NCBI GenBank assembly: GCA_022496805.1
Contig: CM040088.1
Span: 23,543,501-23,607,500 of the forward strand
Direction: 5' to 3'
Source of the DNA: Pohlia nutans
Lineage: Eukaryota > Streptophyta > Bryopsida > Bryales > Mniaceae
DNA: 64,000 bases
Below, one piece after another: positions 26,301-37,934 of this stretch. Within the stretch, counting starts at the first letter, position 1, and the number at the start of each line of letters is the position of its first letter. Below the pieces are notes generated by a model. The model was not told where the DNA came from. It saw nothing but the letters and a program-made list of their open reading frames with translations, and did not search any database. Position numbers and translations under genes: made by a program.

Positions 26301-29300
26301 CATGAAGCTTTGATGCTTATTGTACAGGTAGTAGTGGATTTGCACGCCAAGGACGAAAAGGCACTTGCAGAACTTCAGGCATGACTCTATTCTTTGCGTA
26401 AGAGAATTTGTTATCTTATCAATCAGTAGGTCTCGGCACTGTAGAACAGTTAACCCCTCAAGGATTAATGGTTTTAAAATGGCAAATTCAATCAATCATA
26501 TTGTGAAAAATATAATTCAGATGGGACCTTATTTTATACCGTACGTGGAAGGCAGGGTCGGCACTTTCATGTCGAATGATTAATAAAAGTTGAAACAGTG
26601 GAGGTCGGCACTTTCAAAAGTAATTATTAAGAAATCGGCTATTAATAGCTAACATTAAAAAAATTCCGGCGGCTAAACGTTTTATTTTATTTTTTGCCTA
26701 CGATTTTCGTTGAGTGTTATGTTTTTATTCTATTTTTTTTCGGCTTCTTGTTGATTTCGACAAAATACTTAATAAATTTATTTTATTTTTCGGCATTTTT
26801 TTGGGGAATTATTTTCTGCCGACCCTGCCTTCCACGTACGGTATCACCGGAATCAGTGAAGAACATTACATGTGTTGGTCACAAAAACAAAGGAAGTTCA
26901 CATAGGACCTACTCAAAAATGCTGAAAAAAACATGAGTCCTGGATTTAACAATTTAAATGCTCACTTTTTTATATTAATTCAAGTGTGGTGAAGTCTCAA
27001 AACCTCCGGGAAATTTTTATTTGCAGGCAGTGCGTGTTGACGTAGACTATGTATCATATGGTCCACATGGACGAACAGCCCATAGCCAGCACATAATATT
27101 GCCTGTTCGATATCCAGTGAAGTCATCAAGCACCGTTCAATGGCGGAAGTGAGTATCGTCAATTTTCATGATATTTCGTACCATGCAAGCTCTATAACGT
27201 GAAATGCATAATTGTAATGGGCAACTTGTTATAGATGAAATATTAACAGTTGTAATAACCTTTGATTTAACAGGGTGGAGAACGTCGGGAGTGTTCTTCC
27301 AATCAGCACCCACCTTCTCTCTCATCTCGATGATCCTTTGCAAGTTTTAAAGATGCAAGGCTTCTATCTTTGATATGCTTTGTTATTTCTGGTCTATTCC
27401 TTTGTGTCGTACTCCTTCCTCATTACATGGTTAACCCCTAAAGGACCAAGAAGCCCAAATTGGGCCTCATGTTTTTTTAGCATTTTTGAGTAGGTCCTCT
27501 GTGAAGTACCCTTTGTTCAAATTTCTTTTCTTTTCAACCAACACATGCAATGTTCTTCACTGATTCCGGTGATATAACATTTGGTCCCATCTGAATTAAA
27601 TTTTTCACAATACAATCGATTGAATTTGTCATTTTAAAACCATGAATCCTTGGTTATTCAGAGCCTTTATTGATTTGCACTTGACGGGATGTTTACAGGT
27701 ATGTGCTCCCACATTCTAAGGATGGAGACATTATTGCGATTGGTGAAACACCTCTTGCAATCATGCAAGGTCCTGCTCAGGCCATACTAGTTATGTATTG
27801 AATGTATCACTTACGAGTAATGTATAGCTTTCTCCTTTTAACAGAAACCCAAAAACGTGGCTTATTTCAATCTTCATGTACTTTCAGGACGTTTTCGGCA
27901 TCCAAAAGGAGTCCACCCAGGACTTTTAGCGAAGTTGGTGTGCCGGCTTTTCCATCCCACATCATCTCTTGCTACAGCATGTGGCATGCAGGTCAGTAAA
28001 GTCTCACAGTTCTTTCATACTCCCTCTGTCCGGAAATAACTGTCATAGTTTTTGGCGTGTTTTTACCCTCTCAGTACTTGAAAAATGGTCTATTTTTAAT
28101 TTTATTCTTTAGTTTTTGTGTCACTCTCAGTGTCCGCGTGGACAGGGCTCACGTTTGAAGTATAAGACATAGGACAAATATTGCAAAAAAAAATGGTGCC
28201 AAAAACTAGGACAATTATTTCCGGACAGAGGGAGTAGTGATTTCTTTGATGTCTCAGTCTCAAGATAACTTTGTAGAGAACTTCAGACGAGGTCAAACGC
28301 AAGGAGATTTGGAAGTTTACAAAATCGCAGTTTCTCTAATTCTGTGATTGTTTTGATGCTTGCAGTCACTCATCGACATCACAGGACGGCTGCGGGTTGT
28401 TTTTGCTGTCATATTTGCTGTGGTTGCGAGGTAGGCAGGTGATGCATTCCTACTTATGCTGGAGTATTTAGTCCATTCTAAGTTGAGATAGTTACGAGCA
28501 TTTGGTTGTTGTGAGGATTGTACTCAATGAGTGTAACGTTCTCTTGAAACGCTGCTGCAGATTGGTAGGTATTCGTGGCATGTTCTACAGGCTTGCAGGA
28601 CCACAGGTTAGTCTCTGGATACTGGCAGGAATTTTGCACTGATTACAAATTAAAAATGAAATTAGAAAGAAGAATGAAAATCTGCACAACGTCTTGATTC
28701 GAGTTTGTAAGGATTTCATCTTTTAAATGTTTAGGCACCAACTGGGGTGTTAGCTAGTTGGAAGTTAAGTAACCTATTATGTGGCCTCACTTGCAAGGTA
28801 ACTACACCCATTATTATCCTCTTTAGTCCGAGCCACACTAACTATTTACTCAACGCTATAACTTGGCAAAAAAATTTACCAAGATTGAAGATTTTGATAC
28901 TACTCATGTAGGAGAACATCCATAAATATACTTGGTAAAAGTATTCATCCTACGTAAAATGATATAGTCATTATAAAATAATTAGTGCATCTCGGACTAA
29001 ATAGGATAAGTGGTGTAATGGGAGATAGGCTTTCAAGTTAGCTAACTGTGGCTGGTGTAGGTAGATTTAGCACTTTAAACCATTGGTATAGGCAAAGTTA
29101 GTTTAAATGTCCAAACATAACATTTTATAGGAGTTCTAGGACTTCACTTTTTACTACAGTGATGAGGAAACCTACTACCACTTGTGATCAAAGTAAGAAA
29201 CTTCCTATCATCCAGGACCTTTGCCTTAGCATTTTGGATGACAAATACTGAGTGATTGATATGGGGAGGTGGGGTGCAGGCTCGGTTGATTGACGATGTA

Positions 29301-31012
29301 ACTGGAACTCTACCTCCTTACGACCAGTTCATCACACTTGGACCTGTGAGTGACCCTGTTATATTGTATTTCTCCATTCATCTCATGTATACTACAAAGT
29401 ACAAATACTTACTGGAATTTATGGTGTGATTCCCAGCTTCGAGTGCAGGAGACTGTAGATGCCCTTAAAGCTAAAACAGGTGCGTCATCTTTATTTTCAC
29501 TTCCATAATTCTCTTTCCTAGATTGCGTTAGGGCCACTTCACACTATGGCCATCCAAGTTGAGAGGCCGTGGGAGTTCATGGCCAATTCATGTTGAGAGT
29601 CCAAAGGATTGGGCATGAAATATATAAGAAAATATAGAAATTGGAGCCTTTAGCGAGCCATAGTGTGAAGCTCCAAAGTCCAAATCCAAAGGCCAAGCCT
29701 TTGATAAATTTTTTAAAATCCCATTAGTTTATCAAAAGAATTCGATTGCCTCTCGAGGGAGAATTGGGTTTTCATTCTTGTCCGACCCAATTCTCCCCCA
29801 AGAGTTTGTCAAATTGGTCAAAAAGTGCTACCATGTTGGCATTTTGGAAGGCGATGGCCTTTGGACTTTGGCCTCTGGTGTGAAAGATTGAGAGGCCAAT
29901 TTCTGGCTTTCTTGCAATCTGATTGGTGGAATTCAAAGGCCTCTCGACCTTCGGCCATATTGTGAAGCGGCTCTTAAAGTGCATGTGACATATGTATGCA
30001 CAACAAGATCACACCTTGCTTTTCTTAGAAATAGCATACTCGAGCACTTTCAGATCGATTGTAGTGAAAGTGGTTAACATTAATTCCTTCACACCTTTAA
30101 CCAGGCAATTGTATTACTCTGCCAGGTGTCTTCAATACATAATTGCTCTGATATCACTCAAATATGGAAATTGGTATCGCCATTGCTCAGGTTGTGAGGT
30201 GGCTGTGGTGGACGTGAACGATTTGAAGAAAGTCCAAATACTTGCAGTGAGTTTTTGAGGCGTCCAAATTCATCAGTTCTCGTGATTTTACATGCGTAAT
30301 CTTCTCTTGGTCTGTCCGTCTCCCTAAAGTCTGTCAAATTGCAGATGGATTTGAATGCAGGACAATAATGTGAATGAGGTAGTTAACTCAATGTTTGGCT
30401 ATCTTGATCCAGGCTTCTGATGGTGTTGATCACAAAGCTCTAGAGTCAGCGCTTCTGGACAATCCTGCAGGTACCCCTAAACATACTATCCATTTCCATA
30501 GTTGATGATTCCTCTATTAAATTGGCTCAGTTATGAGATTCATCACAAAAGACCCCCAATAGATTGATAAAGTTCTTAATGTAAAGTTAATACGCCTTAA
30601 ATAGTTATTATGCTGGTGTAACACAAATGATGCTACCTCAATGTTAATGTCATGGCATTAACTTGATTTTATCTTGGACACTACATTAAGCATATTTGAG
30701 GGGTTGTTCAAATCATTTATTTTATTTTTAAATTTTCCTCTTCAAACGTCATGCATTCCTAAAATATAACTTACATCTATTAATAGAGACTAAAACTCAA
30801 AAAGAACTCTGAGTACTGAGTTTGGATTTGGCATTTAAGGGTTAAGTAGGTTGATAACCTAACTGAGGAAGAGTTGGTTTTGGATAGCACCTTCATGTTG
30901 GCAAGAACAGCTTGCCATTCTAATACTTGAGTTTCCACTATTTGCAGGCAATGCTGATGAGCAAACACCTCTTGTGCTTGTGCGGAAGTCAAGCAAATCC
31001 AATAGTGCCTGA
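23393..31012 (+). CDS. F420-0:gamma-glutamyl ligase-like (CofE-family) protein, about 15 exons
   Basis: Resembles the uncharacterised plant/cyanobacterial branch of the F420:glutamate ligase fold; the reaction in plants is unknown to me. Exons: 23393-23626, 25265-25370, 25979-26074, 26328-26378, 27027-27148, 27274-27354, 27699-27769, 27888-27991, 28366-28430, 28561-28606, 29280-29345, 29437-29479, 30191-30246, 30413-30470, 30948-31012; about 420 aa. The N-terminus ([17 protein letters not shown]) suits plastid targeting. Core motifs: [79 protein letters not shown]. Oddities: introns after exons 4 (CAG|GCATGA) and 6 (AT|GCAAGG) need GC donors, since the frame otherwise hits stops. Exon 1 ends in phase 0 but exon 2 needs phase 2, so a short exon between 23627 and 25264 is probably missing from this model, or the gene is damaged there. 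Confidence 0.75.
23772..23905. repeat. 22-bp minisatellite in intron 1 of the F420-ligase-like gene
   Basis: About six diverged copies of TTGATTCATTGCTCTTGATG plus TG (for example around 23815, 23837, 23859). A single GATTCATTGCTCTTG also occurs near 24125. Confidence 0.8.
24154..24431. mobile_element. CACTA-type MITE forming a long hairpin
   Basis: Starts CACTAATAAAAAAAAATTGG and ends with the complement of CACTAGTAAAAAATCC. The inner part is a strong hairpin: TGTTAGAAATAACATGG to GGATAAACAAGATAAC (about 24294-24347) pairs with GTTATCTTGTTTACC to CATGTTATTTCTAACA (about 24362-24416) across a short AT loop. The EnSpm-like assignment rests on the ends only. Confidence 0.65.
24788..25242 (-). 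mobile_element. TTAA-flanked MITE, family A, with a nested insertion
   Basis: TTAA at 24788-24791 and 25239-25242, reverse orientation. The body is normal up to TCATTTTAAAACCAT (about 24987), then interrupted by about 230 bp, and resumes at CATGAATCCTTGG (about 25215). The insert contains an inverted pair, AACCAGTTGTTGACTTTTCA against TGAAAAGTGAACAACCGGTT. Confidence 0.75.
26450..26935 (+). mobile_element. TTAA MITE, family A, split by a TA-flanked MITE
   Basis: The left end is intact (TTAA at 26450, CCCCTCAAGGATTAATGG). The body is cut in the conserved word TTTTATATCACC, with a 303-bp element inserted at its TA, and then continues ATCACCGGAATCAGTGAAG. The right end is lost after AAAAACATGAG. 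Confidence 0.75.
26539..26841. mobile_element. 303-bp TA-flanked MITE nested inside family A
   Basis: Perfect 25-bp terminal inverted repeats (26539-26563 and 26817-26841) beginning CCGTACGTGGAAGGCAGGGT. TA lies on each side (26537-26538, 26842-26843). Removing the element and one TA restores the family A consensus exactly. GTCGGCACTTTCA recurs near 26557 and 26604. The TA target suggests the Tc1/mariner group, but the ends are not the usual Stowaway ends. Confidence 0.85.
27431..27655 (-). mobile_element. TTAA MITE, family A (F420-ligase-like intron 6)
   Basis: The left end is intact (TTAA at 27431, CCCCTAAAGGACCAAGAAGC). The right end stops at AACCATGAATCCTTGG without the final TTAA. Confidence 0.75.
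28020..28234. mobile_element. Stowaway-type MITE (F420-ligase-like intron 8)
   Basis: Ends CTCCCTCTGTCCGGAAATAA and TTATTTCCGGACAGAGGGAG are exact inverse copies, flanked by TA (28018-28019, 28235-28236). It is 215 bp and the best-preserved copy of this family in the window. Confidence 0.9.
29531..29973. mobile_element. PIF/Harbinger-type MITE (F420-ligase-like intron 12)
   Basis: The left end GGGCCACTTCACACTATGGC matches the complement of GGCCATATTGTGAAGCGGCT. TTA flanks both sides (29528-29530, 29974-29976), the 3-bp target typical of PIF/Harbinger. The subterminal GAGAGGCC/GGCCTCTC words recur. A second copy lies at 32535-32884. Confidence 0.8.
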
Positions 31013-32260
31013 TTTGCATTCACTGAGCCGCTCATTCCAAAACTTGCACACTCAAGCATGCAAGCAAGGAGATTTTTGACCCTCGATATCTTGAGCATTT
31101 CTTTATTAAATGAAATAAATAAACACTCTATCTTGTAGTACCATGTCAAAGAGCCTAAGCTCATCTTTTAACTCCAAGCGGTTTGTGTACTATGAGCATT
31201 TCAAGGTCTACCATTTTTCACTTGGTGTCTATCATTTTTTGGTGATTGCAGACACAATAGGAAACCCCAAGTCTTGAAATTAGTATCAAATTGAAGCTCT
31301 TGCAACTGTCTTTGAAATGAGACTACACCAAACTTCTAATTCTCAAAGTTGTGCACACAATGAGTGATTTTCAAAACTTATGCGGTGATGGAAGACCTTG
31401 AAGTTTGCATGCAATAAGGCATTGCCACCTCATTTCCATGTTCACAGGGACTAATGATGGGGTTTGAACATTGGTTTAAGATGGAATGACCTATAACCAC
31501 CAACCTTCTATTCCAGTCATGCAGGCGTCGTTAACAACCACTTGTAATCCCTAATTCACAAATGAGTCAACATGGATGAATTGTTGGAGATAAACAAATG
31601 TGGTTTTCTTCAAATTTAGAACTTTGTAAAAATAGTTTCACTTATCTAGGTATATTTTGCTAACGTAAACTCTATTTGAATAAAATCCTTTGTATTTTTG
31701 GTTGCCTCATACCTGTGAATGCTAATCCCCTCTCCCCATGGATGAATTACCTACCACTATTTGGACACCGAATTCTAGCCATCAATTTTGGAGAATTTTT
31801 TTCCTAACTTCAAATTTCAAAAAGTGAGAGCATGTCTTATAAGGGAATAGGAAAAAATAAGTGATGTGTCAAAATCAAACTCTCAAAGGACCAAATGTTT
31901 GGTGAGCTAGAATCAAACTCAACACTTGAAATATACCTTTATCATGCAAATGTGGTGTATAACCTGTTGGGAGAGTATAGTATAATAGAACGATTGATGG
32001 GAACCAACACCCTTTTGCAATGGGACCAAAGTCTAGTTACAATTAGAAACTAAGTTTACGTGACAATAACGCGGTAGTTCCAAAATTGATGGAATACAAA
32101 TGGCATTCTTTCATTACTTAGAAAAGTGGATCTAAGTGAAGATTCTCTTTTGATTCACTTTTCAAAAGGGTGCTCCATTGCACTACTCTATTATGCTATG
32201 GGGTGTTGTTGGCCATGCTCTTATTCTAAATAAATAAATAAAATGTAAAAAATAAAAGAC
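31013..32260. other. 3' flank of the F420-ligase-like gene; decayed repeats
   Basis: No gene seen. AACACTCTATCTTGTAGT through TTAACTCCAAGCGGTTTG (about 31120-31190) resembles 16783-16857 in lpxA intron 9, marking an undefined dispersed repeat. Confidence 0.4.
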
Positions 32261-32534
32261 AAAAGTTGCCCCGATTCTAAATCCCCACTTGACATTAATG
32301 CAAGCACTATTCACCCATGGAATCCATTTCTGAAGTTTCCATTTTGGGCACCCTAAGGTCTTTTTTCGGCAATTCTTTTGCAAATTTGGGGCCTACGGTT
32401 GCAGTCTAGTCTTGGAAGAGCCTCTCATAAATTTTTAATCTATGGAAGAGGGGGTTATTTTTTAAGGTGGCCCCAACATACACAAAATAGGGAGTATATT
32501 TTGTCCTCTTGCATTAACATCGAGGGGGGATTTA

Positions 32535-32884
32535 GGGCCGCTTCACACTATGGCCGAAGGTCGAGAGGCTGTCAATTTCCACCAATCAGATTGCAAGAAA
32601 CCAAGAATTCGCTCTCTCAATCCTTCACATTAGAGGCCAAAGTCCGAAGGCTGTCGACTTCCAAAATGCCTACATGACAGTACTTTTTGATTAAGGCAAC
32701 GGACTCTCGAAGGAAGTTTGGGTCGAACAAGAATGGAAACCCAAACTATGGTTGAGAGGCCGTCGATTTTTTTTCATAAAAAAATCAAAATTATATTTTA
32801 TTACCTATTTTCAGCCCATTTCTTTGGACTCTCAACAAAGTTTGGTCACTCGGCCTCTCGACTTGGACAGCCATAGTGTGAAGC
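32535..32884. mobile_element. PIF/Harbinger-type MITE, second copy
   Basis: The left end GGGCCGCTTCACACTATGGC follows TTA (32532-32534). The right end GCCATAGTGTGAAGC has lost its last bases. Same family as 29531-29973. Confidence 0.65.
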
Positions 32885-32924
32885 AAAAGCTTGAAGTAAA
32901 CATCAGGAAAACACGACGGATTGC

Positions 32925-33122
32925 AACAGTACTGTTTCAATATTGCGCGGACTTTAACACAGTACAACTCTGTTGCTATACAGCGTCCATACTGTTGCAG
33001 TATTGCAACAGGTGCTCTTGTTGCAGTATTGCAACAATATTTCTTACTCTGCAATACTGCAGCAATACTACCGTCTGTTGCAGTACTGCAACAACAGCTT
33101 TCATTGCGTTAGTTTTTTTCCA
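32925..33122. repeat. Cluster of TGTTGCAGTAYTGCAACA palindromes (copy 1)
   Basis: Near-palindromes TGTTGCAGTATTGCAACA at 32993-33010 and about 33020-33037, and a perfect 18-bp palindrome TGTTGCAGTACTGCAACA at about 33075-33092. A weaker CTGCAATACTGCAG lies between them. Spacing is about 27 bp. A similar cluster lies at 56937-57140, just upstream of CLPR1. Confidence 0.75.
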
Positions 33123-33653
33123 GTAGTATTGAATTGATTTCTCTAAATCTTCTGGAGATCTTGAATGATACAGTAGGGGAGAAAAGTTCTTCCTATTTTA
33201 ATCGAGTTCTGACCCACCTCAAAGAAACAACCCCCTCTTTCAATGTGAACAAGGTAATTTGGAGCCGTAGGTTCTAAATTACAAAACCAAAAAAATGCCT
33301 AGCAGAGCACCGAATGTGCCCAAAATGAAAATTTCATAAAAAAGAGGGGTGGATGAATAGTGCCCCGCATTCATTTAGCACTGGGGGATTTAGAGACGAG
33401 GGTATTGAATTGATACAAGTTGTAGCATTATGTTTTATAATCGCCTTTGTATTATCTAACCATCCCTTGAATAAATTTTCAGAAACTAATATTTAAGAAA
33501 CGATTAAATAACAGTAGTACCATAGTTGGGTCACCACCCTACAAACGAATATTTAATAGTTTTTGAGAAATAAGATCCATACTTCATGAGACAAATTTCT
33601 AGGATTTTTTTTGAGAAATAAATGATAAGAATTTTTTCCAAAGAGAAGAAGTT

Positions 33654-36600
33654 TCAAAATTTATACATATTCACAAAGTACTGGCCCTCATTCCTAAAAT
33701 CTGGGACAATGTGAACGGACTTTAGAATTCTACTTATCTCTATCACCTTGTATGATTCCTCGTTGTTTTCAAGCCATTTTATTATAGGACATTTCATTGT
33801 CTGATCAAAGTCTACCTGTTCATACATTCGTACTAAGCACAACTCTTTGGTGATATAATCGTCTGCAACCTCTTTAACATTGCACTTGAAAAGTAGACGG
33901 AGCTGTGCGTATGATGTTCTTTCTGGCTCATTTTCTGCTTCCATTTTTATTGAGATGTTGCCAAACCATTCTATTCCATGGAAAGATGATGTTGCTCGAG
34001 TAAACGTTGGAGTTGTTTCAAACCGCGGGCCCTGACCAGGACATAGTGCTAGGGTCCTAAATATTTGTACTATCTGCAAGCATAATCACATAATGGGTCA
34101 CATTCAGTAGTTTATTCATTTCAATCTTCACTAAATATTTGAAAGGTACGATGTGGAATCAAGTAGTAAGGATTCCCGTGGAAGTACAAACCTGGCCTTC
34201 TCTCAAGCGGTTTTCGTTCTTGTAAGCCTCTAAACAAATCTTCAAATTTCTAATAATGTCTTGTTGTGAAATCTTGTTCATAATTTGTCGTTGTTGTGGG
34301 CTTTGGTTGTGTATATAAGAATCTAGCCGCTCCATATTTAGGTTTGTCAAGAAACCAGTCAAAATATGTGAAACAAGCTCCAAGGTCTGCAAATTACAAT
34401 CCCCCCCCGCCCCTTTGTTAATTATACAAAAGTAAAATAACAAATATTTTTAGAAGTAAACTATTTTTAGAGGGCCACTTTCACTTTATAAAAATAATTT
34501 CATGTAAAATTATTAACAGACACATAAAGTAAAAGTATCATGGAAAAACCTCATTTTAGCTTACCTTGTCTAATGTTGAATTTGTCCCGATTGAACGAGA
34601 ATAGGCTCCATTTATCACTGCATCCTTCCTCAATGCTTCAAGTCTTCGATTATATTTCACAATATGATCAAGAAAGTTTTTTTTATTGCTTATTCTATAA
34701 CCTGTCTTGACAATAGCTATGTGTAGATGCTCGTACATGTTCGTACTGTATTCCACTGGAGCCCCAGATCGTTTAATTGTAGCCGCATAATGCTTCATGT
34801 TGTGTACTTTCACCACATTAAAACTGGATTTTTGCCACTTGCTTAAATGTGTTTTAAATATCTCCACAGTCCTGACACACAAAAGCAGTTCATCATCATC
34901 GCAAAATTAGTGAAATAATAATATTTAAATATATTCGCATGCTTGGAGGTGCATACACATCGTTAGGTCAGTAGGTGTAACCCGTACTAATTTGATTATT
35001 TTAAAAAACCAAATAAACATAGTATTGCATACCTTCCCATGTAGTAGTCCATCTCTGTCAACTTCTCTTCATCGAATTCTTTGGAACGACAAGATATCTC
35101 GTACCAGTTTAAAAAACTTACAACGGCTTCGATGAAAAAACTTGGCAGTAATCCCACCAAACAAAACACTATCACCTGTATGCAAAATATTGTTTCTTTG
35201 TTAGCTATTTCATCAACTTATAATTATGGAATATGAAAGCTACTTAAATATTTGAAGTCGGCTCAAAAATGATAATAAATAATTTAATTCAAGCAATGTG
35301 AAAAGAGATCATTCATGTAAAAGCAAATCAAACACTTTGTAAAAGCAATTGTTGCAAAATTAGATTTCACATTCTTAAATCTTAAAAATAGTATGGTAAC
35401 ATCTGTCAATGACATTTGTTTCTGAATTACCTGCATAACTGAACGATGTTCGAAGACAGCAAAGTTTGCCGCTGATGAAAAGTACCCTCCTCTTGCTGAA
35501 CCAGGCAATCGAAAATGAAAAAATCTTGCGGAAATTTTTATTATGTTGATCCTCTCCTCCAATTGGGAGATAGGATTGTTATCCAGTTCTTTGCATATTT
35601 CCTGTAGTACATCCATCAATGTTTTGAAAACACCCATGTCCGCTTGGTGCAACATGTCGACGTTGATAGCTCTGTAAGGATTGCCGAATTCGGTCTCTCC
35701 ACCAGCAAAACCCCAAAGTGCACACTATTCCACAACAATGAACATTGATTAACTTCATGAATGGTCAGGTAAAGATTTTTTAATTTTCAATTAACATTAA
35801 TCATACATAATTAATTAAATTTAAATAATTAAGTTATTTAAATAAGTTAATTATTTAAATTAATTAATTGTTTAAATATTAAAAATATTGAAATTAATTA
35901 CAAAAGAAATGTTAATATGAAAAATTCCATTACAATGCACAAGTAAGTTTTCTGTTTGAAATTTGAGTTCCTCATGTTCGGATTAAAAAAGTTACCTCGA
36001 CCGGATGCAACGAGTATTGCTTCGAAATATTTTGTCTCCTATTTGAAGAGGCTGCCATCATTTCGTTATATATTACCTTCATTGTAGTCTCCGTGCGATA
36101 ATCAAATGTTCTTTGAACATTTGCCAACTCAGTATGTGGACACATGCACATACTACATGGACATTTGCATCTATTCGTCGTGTAAGTGCAAGTCCCCTGT
36201 TCGCGGATTCACATCTTTTTAATTTAGCATATGTTTCAAATCCATGAGAGGTTCTTTTAGTGTTATTAACACTCAACATAATGTTTGTCTCTACTGAGAA
36301 AATATTTTCTCTAACGTCAGTTCAATGTACAATTGCTTTCACTTTATACTAAACTATCATACGCTTTGTGTCAGGTACTTTTACTTTGAGACTAAGTTAA
36401 TGCAACCATTCACTTCATCAAAACAAATCCTACATTAGCTCAACATTGACTACACCGTCAACCAACATCTCAAAAACCTTAAAAATTTATAATTACAAAT
36501 GAAAGTTGAAAAAATTGTAGATTTTCTTACCGTACATGATTCTTCATGGTCGCACACGTAAGCAAACAACCTAGGGTACACTTTTTGTTCGTTCCCAAAT

Positions 36601-37934
36601 GGATCGATTAACCAATATCCACTGTAAAAAAAAACATATACATATTAGAATTATTTTAAATATAATTTTGTAAATTAAAAATTTCTAAATAATTTACTTA
36701 TTAAGAAAAAGAACAAAGTCAAGTGATTTCAGTATGGAAACAATAATACTCAAAATCCAACATAAATAGTCATAGTTGCCTTACTTGTAGCTACATTCTT
36801 TAAGAGGTTTAAAAATATGCGAAAGACAATCTTGAAATGCTTGCATACGTTGCAAAGCATTGGAATTAGGAACATTGAAGTCTGGCAACAATGCCAACAA
36901 ACAATGTCCTCCTTGCAGATGTCTATCTTCACATGATATGTTTCATATTGTAAAGTACAATGGGTGTCCACTGATTTTTCCATCCTTTGATAATGCAGTT
37001 TTATCACTGAAAAAAATCAGTGGACACACAATGCCACCATCATGTTTTAAATCAACATGTTCCTGTTCAAAATCCAGAATCCCAATTAGATTGTATTGAA
37101 TTTGATAAACTTATATAATTAACAAAAAAAATACGAATATGAGTAAAAAAATAATTACTTAATTTTCACTAAATACTTAAATATAACAAAATTTGATATC
37201 GAAAAACCTAAAATCCTTTGTCAAGTACTACTTCTCTATATTCTTGCCTGCATAGAATGCCACCAATCTCCTGTTGCAGGCGTTGAATATACTCTTTCAT
37301 GCTCATCATCTCGAACTGAAGGTTTCAATGTGAAATTCTCAGCTAAAGTGGGAGACAAAAACAAATATTCTAAAGCGTTTAGTGGATCACGATATCGCAG
37401 CACAAACTCCCCTATGTCCTCTGATTTCCACCCATCTTCCTCGCTGTAATATGATTTCTCATACTTATCGATGTCATAAGCGGATTTAACTGTAACATCT
37501 TCCAATTTGAATTTAGGATGAAACAGGACATCCGTAAATAACCTATCTACGTCTGTATTTGACAAGCCAGAGGATTTTCTAACGGTTCTAATCCAACGAA
37601 TGAGACTAGAATTTGAATTGTATGAAGCAGTGGAAGATTCTGCTAAAGGAAGATCGAACACCTCTTCGTCTAAACAATCATCATAATCCTCTAAGTTTGA
37701 TTCATCTACAATAAACTATACGGGTTCACTAGGTGGAAAAGGTTCACTTGGTCCTGGCATATCGTGTGGTATTTCAGGCTCAAGTAATGGAGTTTCTGGT
37801 CGGCCATGACTTCTCCCTCTCGAAGAAGATCCTACTTTAGGAATTTTATTTCCTATACAACTAGCTCTATGAGTGGCTAGGCCTCCCCTTGTCCTAAATG
37901 AAGCATCACATAACTCGCAAAAATACTTATCCAT
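33654..37934 (-). pseudogene. Plavaka-like (CMC superfamily) transposase gene, 9 exons, two in-frame stops
   Basis: Exons (minus): 37934-37248, 37062-36785, 36621-36531, 36196-35996, 35724-35431, 35175-35033, 34871-34565, 34386-34192, 34073-33654. All phases agree, about 870 codons, close to a full transposase. The start MDKYFCELCDASFRTRGGLA is a C2H2-type finger with H-x4-C. Blocks then match, from family knowledge, fungal Plavaka proteins: GDWWHSMQ, CPLIFFSDKTALSKDGK, GHPLYFTI, KVYPRLFAYVCDHEESC, a Cys-rich CKCPCSMCMCPH, AINVDMLHQADMGVFK, RLPGSARGGYFSSAANFA, VKVHNMKHYAATIKRSGAP, YEHLHIAIVKTGYR, and a C-terminal LKSVHIVPDF. Two stops interrupt it: TAG at 37716-37718 and TGA at 36943-36945 (in FTI*NIS, where the family usually has Gly). 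Intron 1 uses a GC donor (CAG|GCAAGA). No convincing terminal repeats were found. Confidence 0.8.

Larger units (their letters stand above)
32265..33400. mobile_element. Foldback element containing a Harbinger-type MITE and a palindrome cluster
   Basis: The left arm (CTAAATCCCC ... GCACTATTCACCCA ... CATTTTGGGCACC ... CCTACGG, about 32275-32398) is matched in reverse by the right arm (CCGTAGG ... GTGCCCAAAATG ... GATGAATAGTGC ... GGGGGATTTAGAG, about 33263-33395). Between them lie two other repeats annotated separately. The arms are diverged, so this is an old element. Confidence 0.6.

Noticed and set aside
32752..33126. 124-codon plus-strand ORF
   Set aside because: Produced by the TTGCAGTATTGCAA palindromes in the repeat cluster; Cys/Ala/Thr repeats only.
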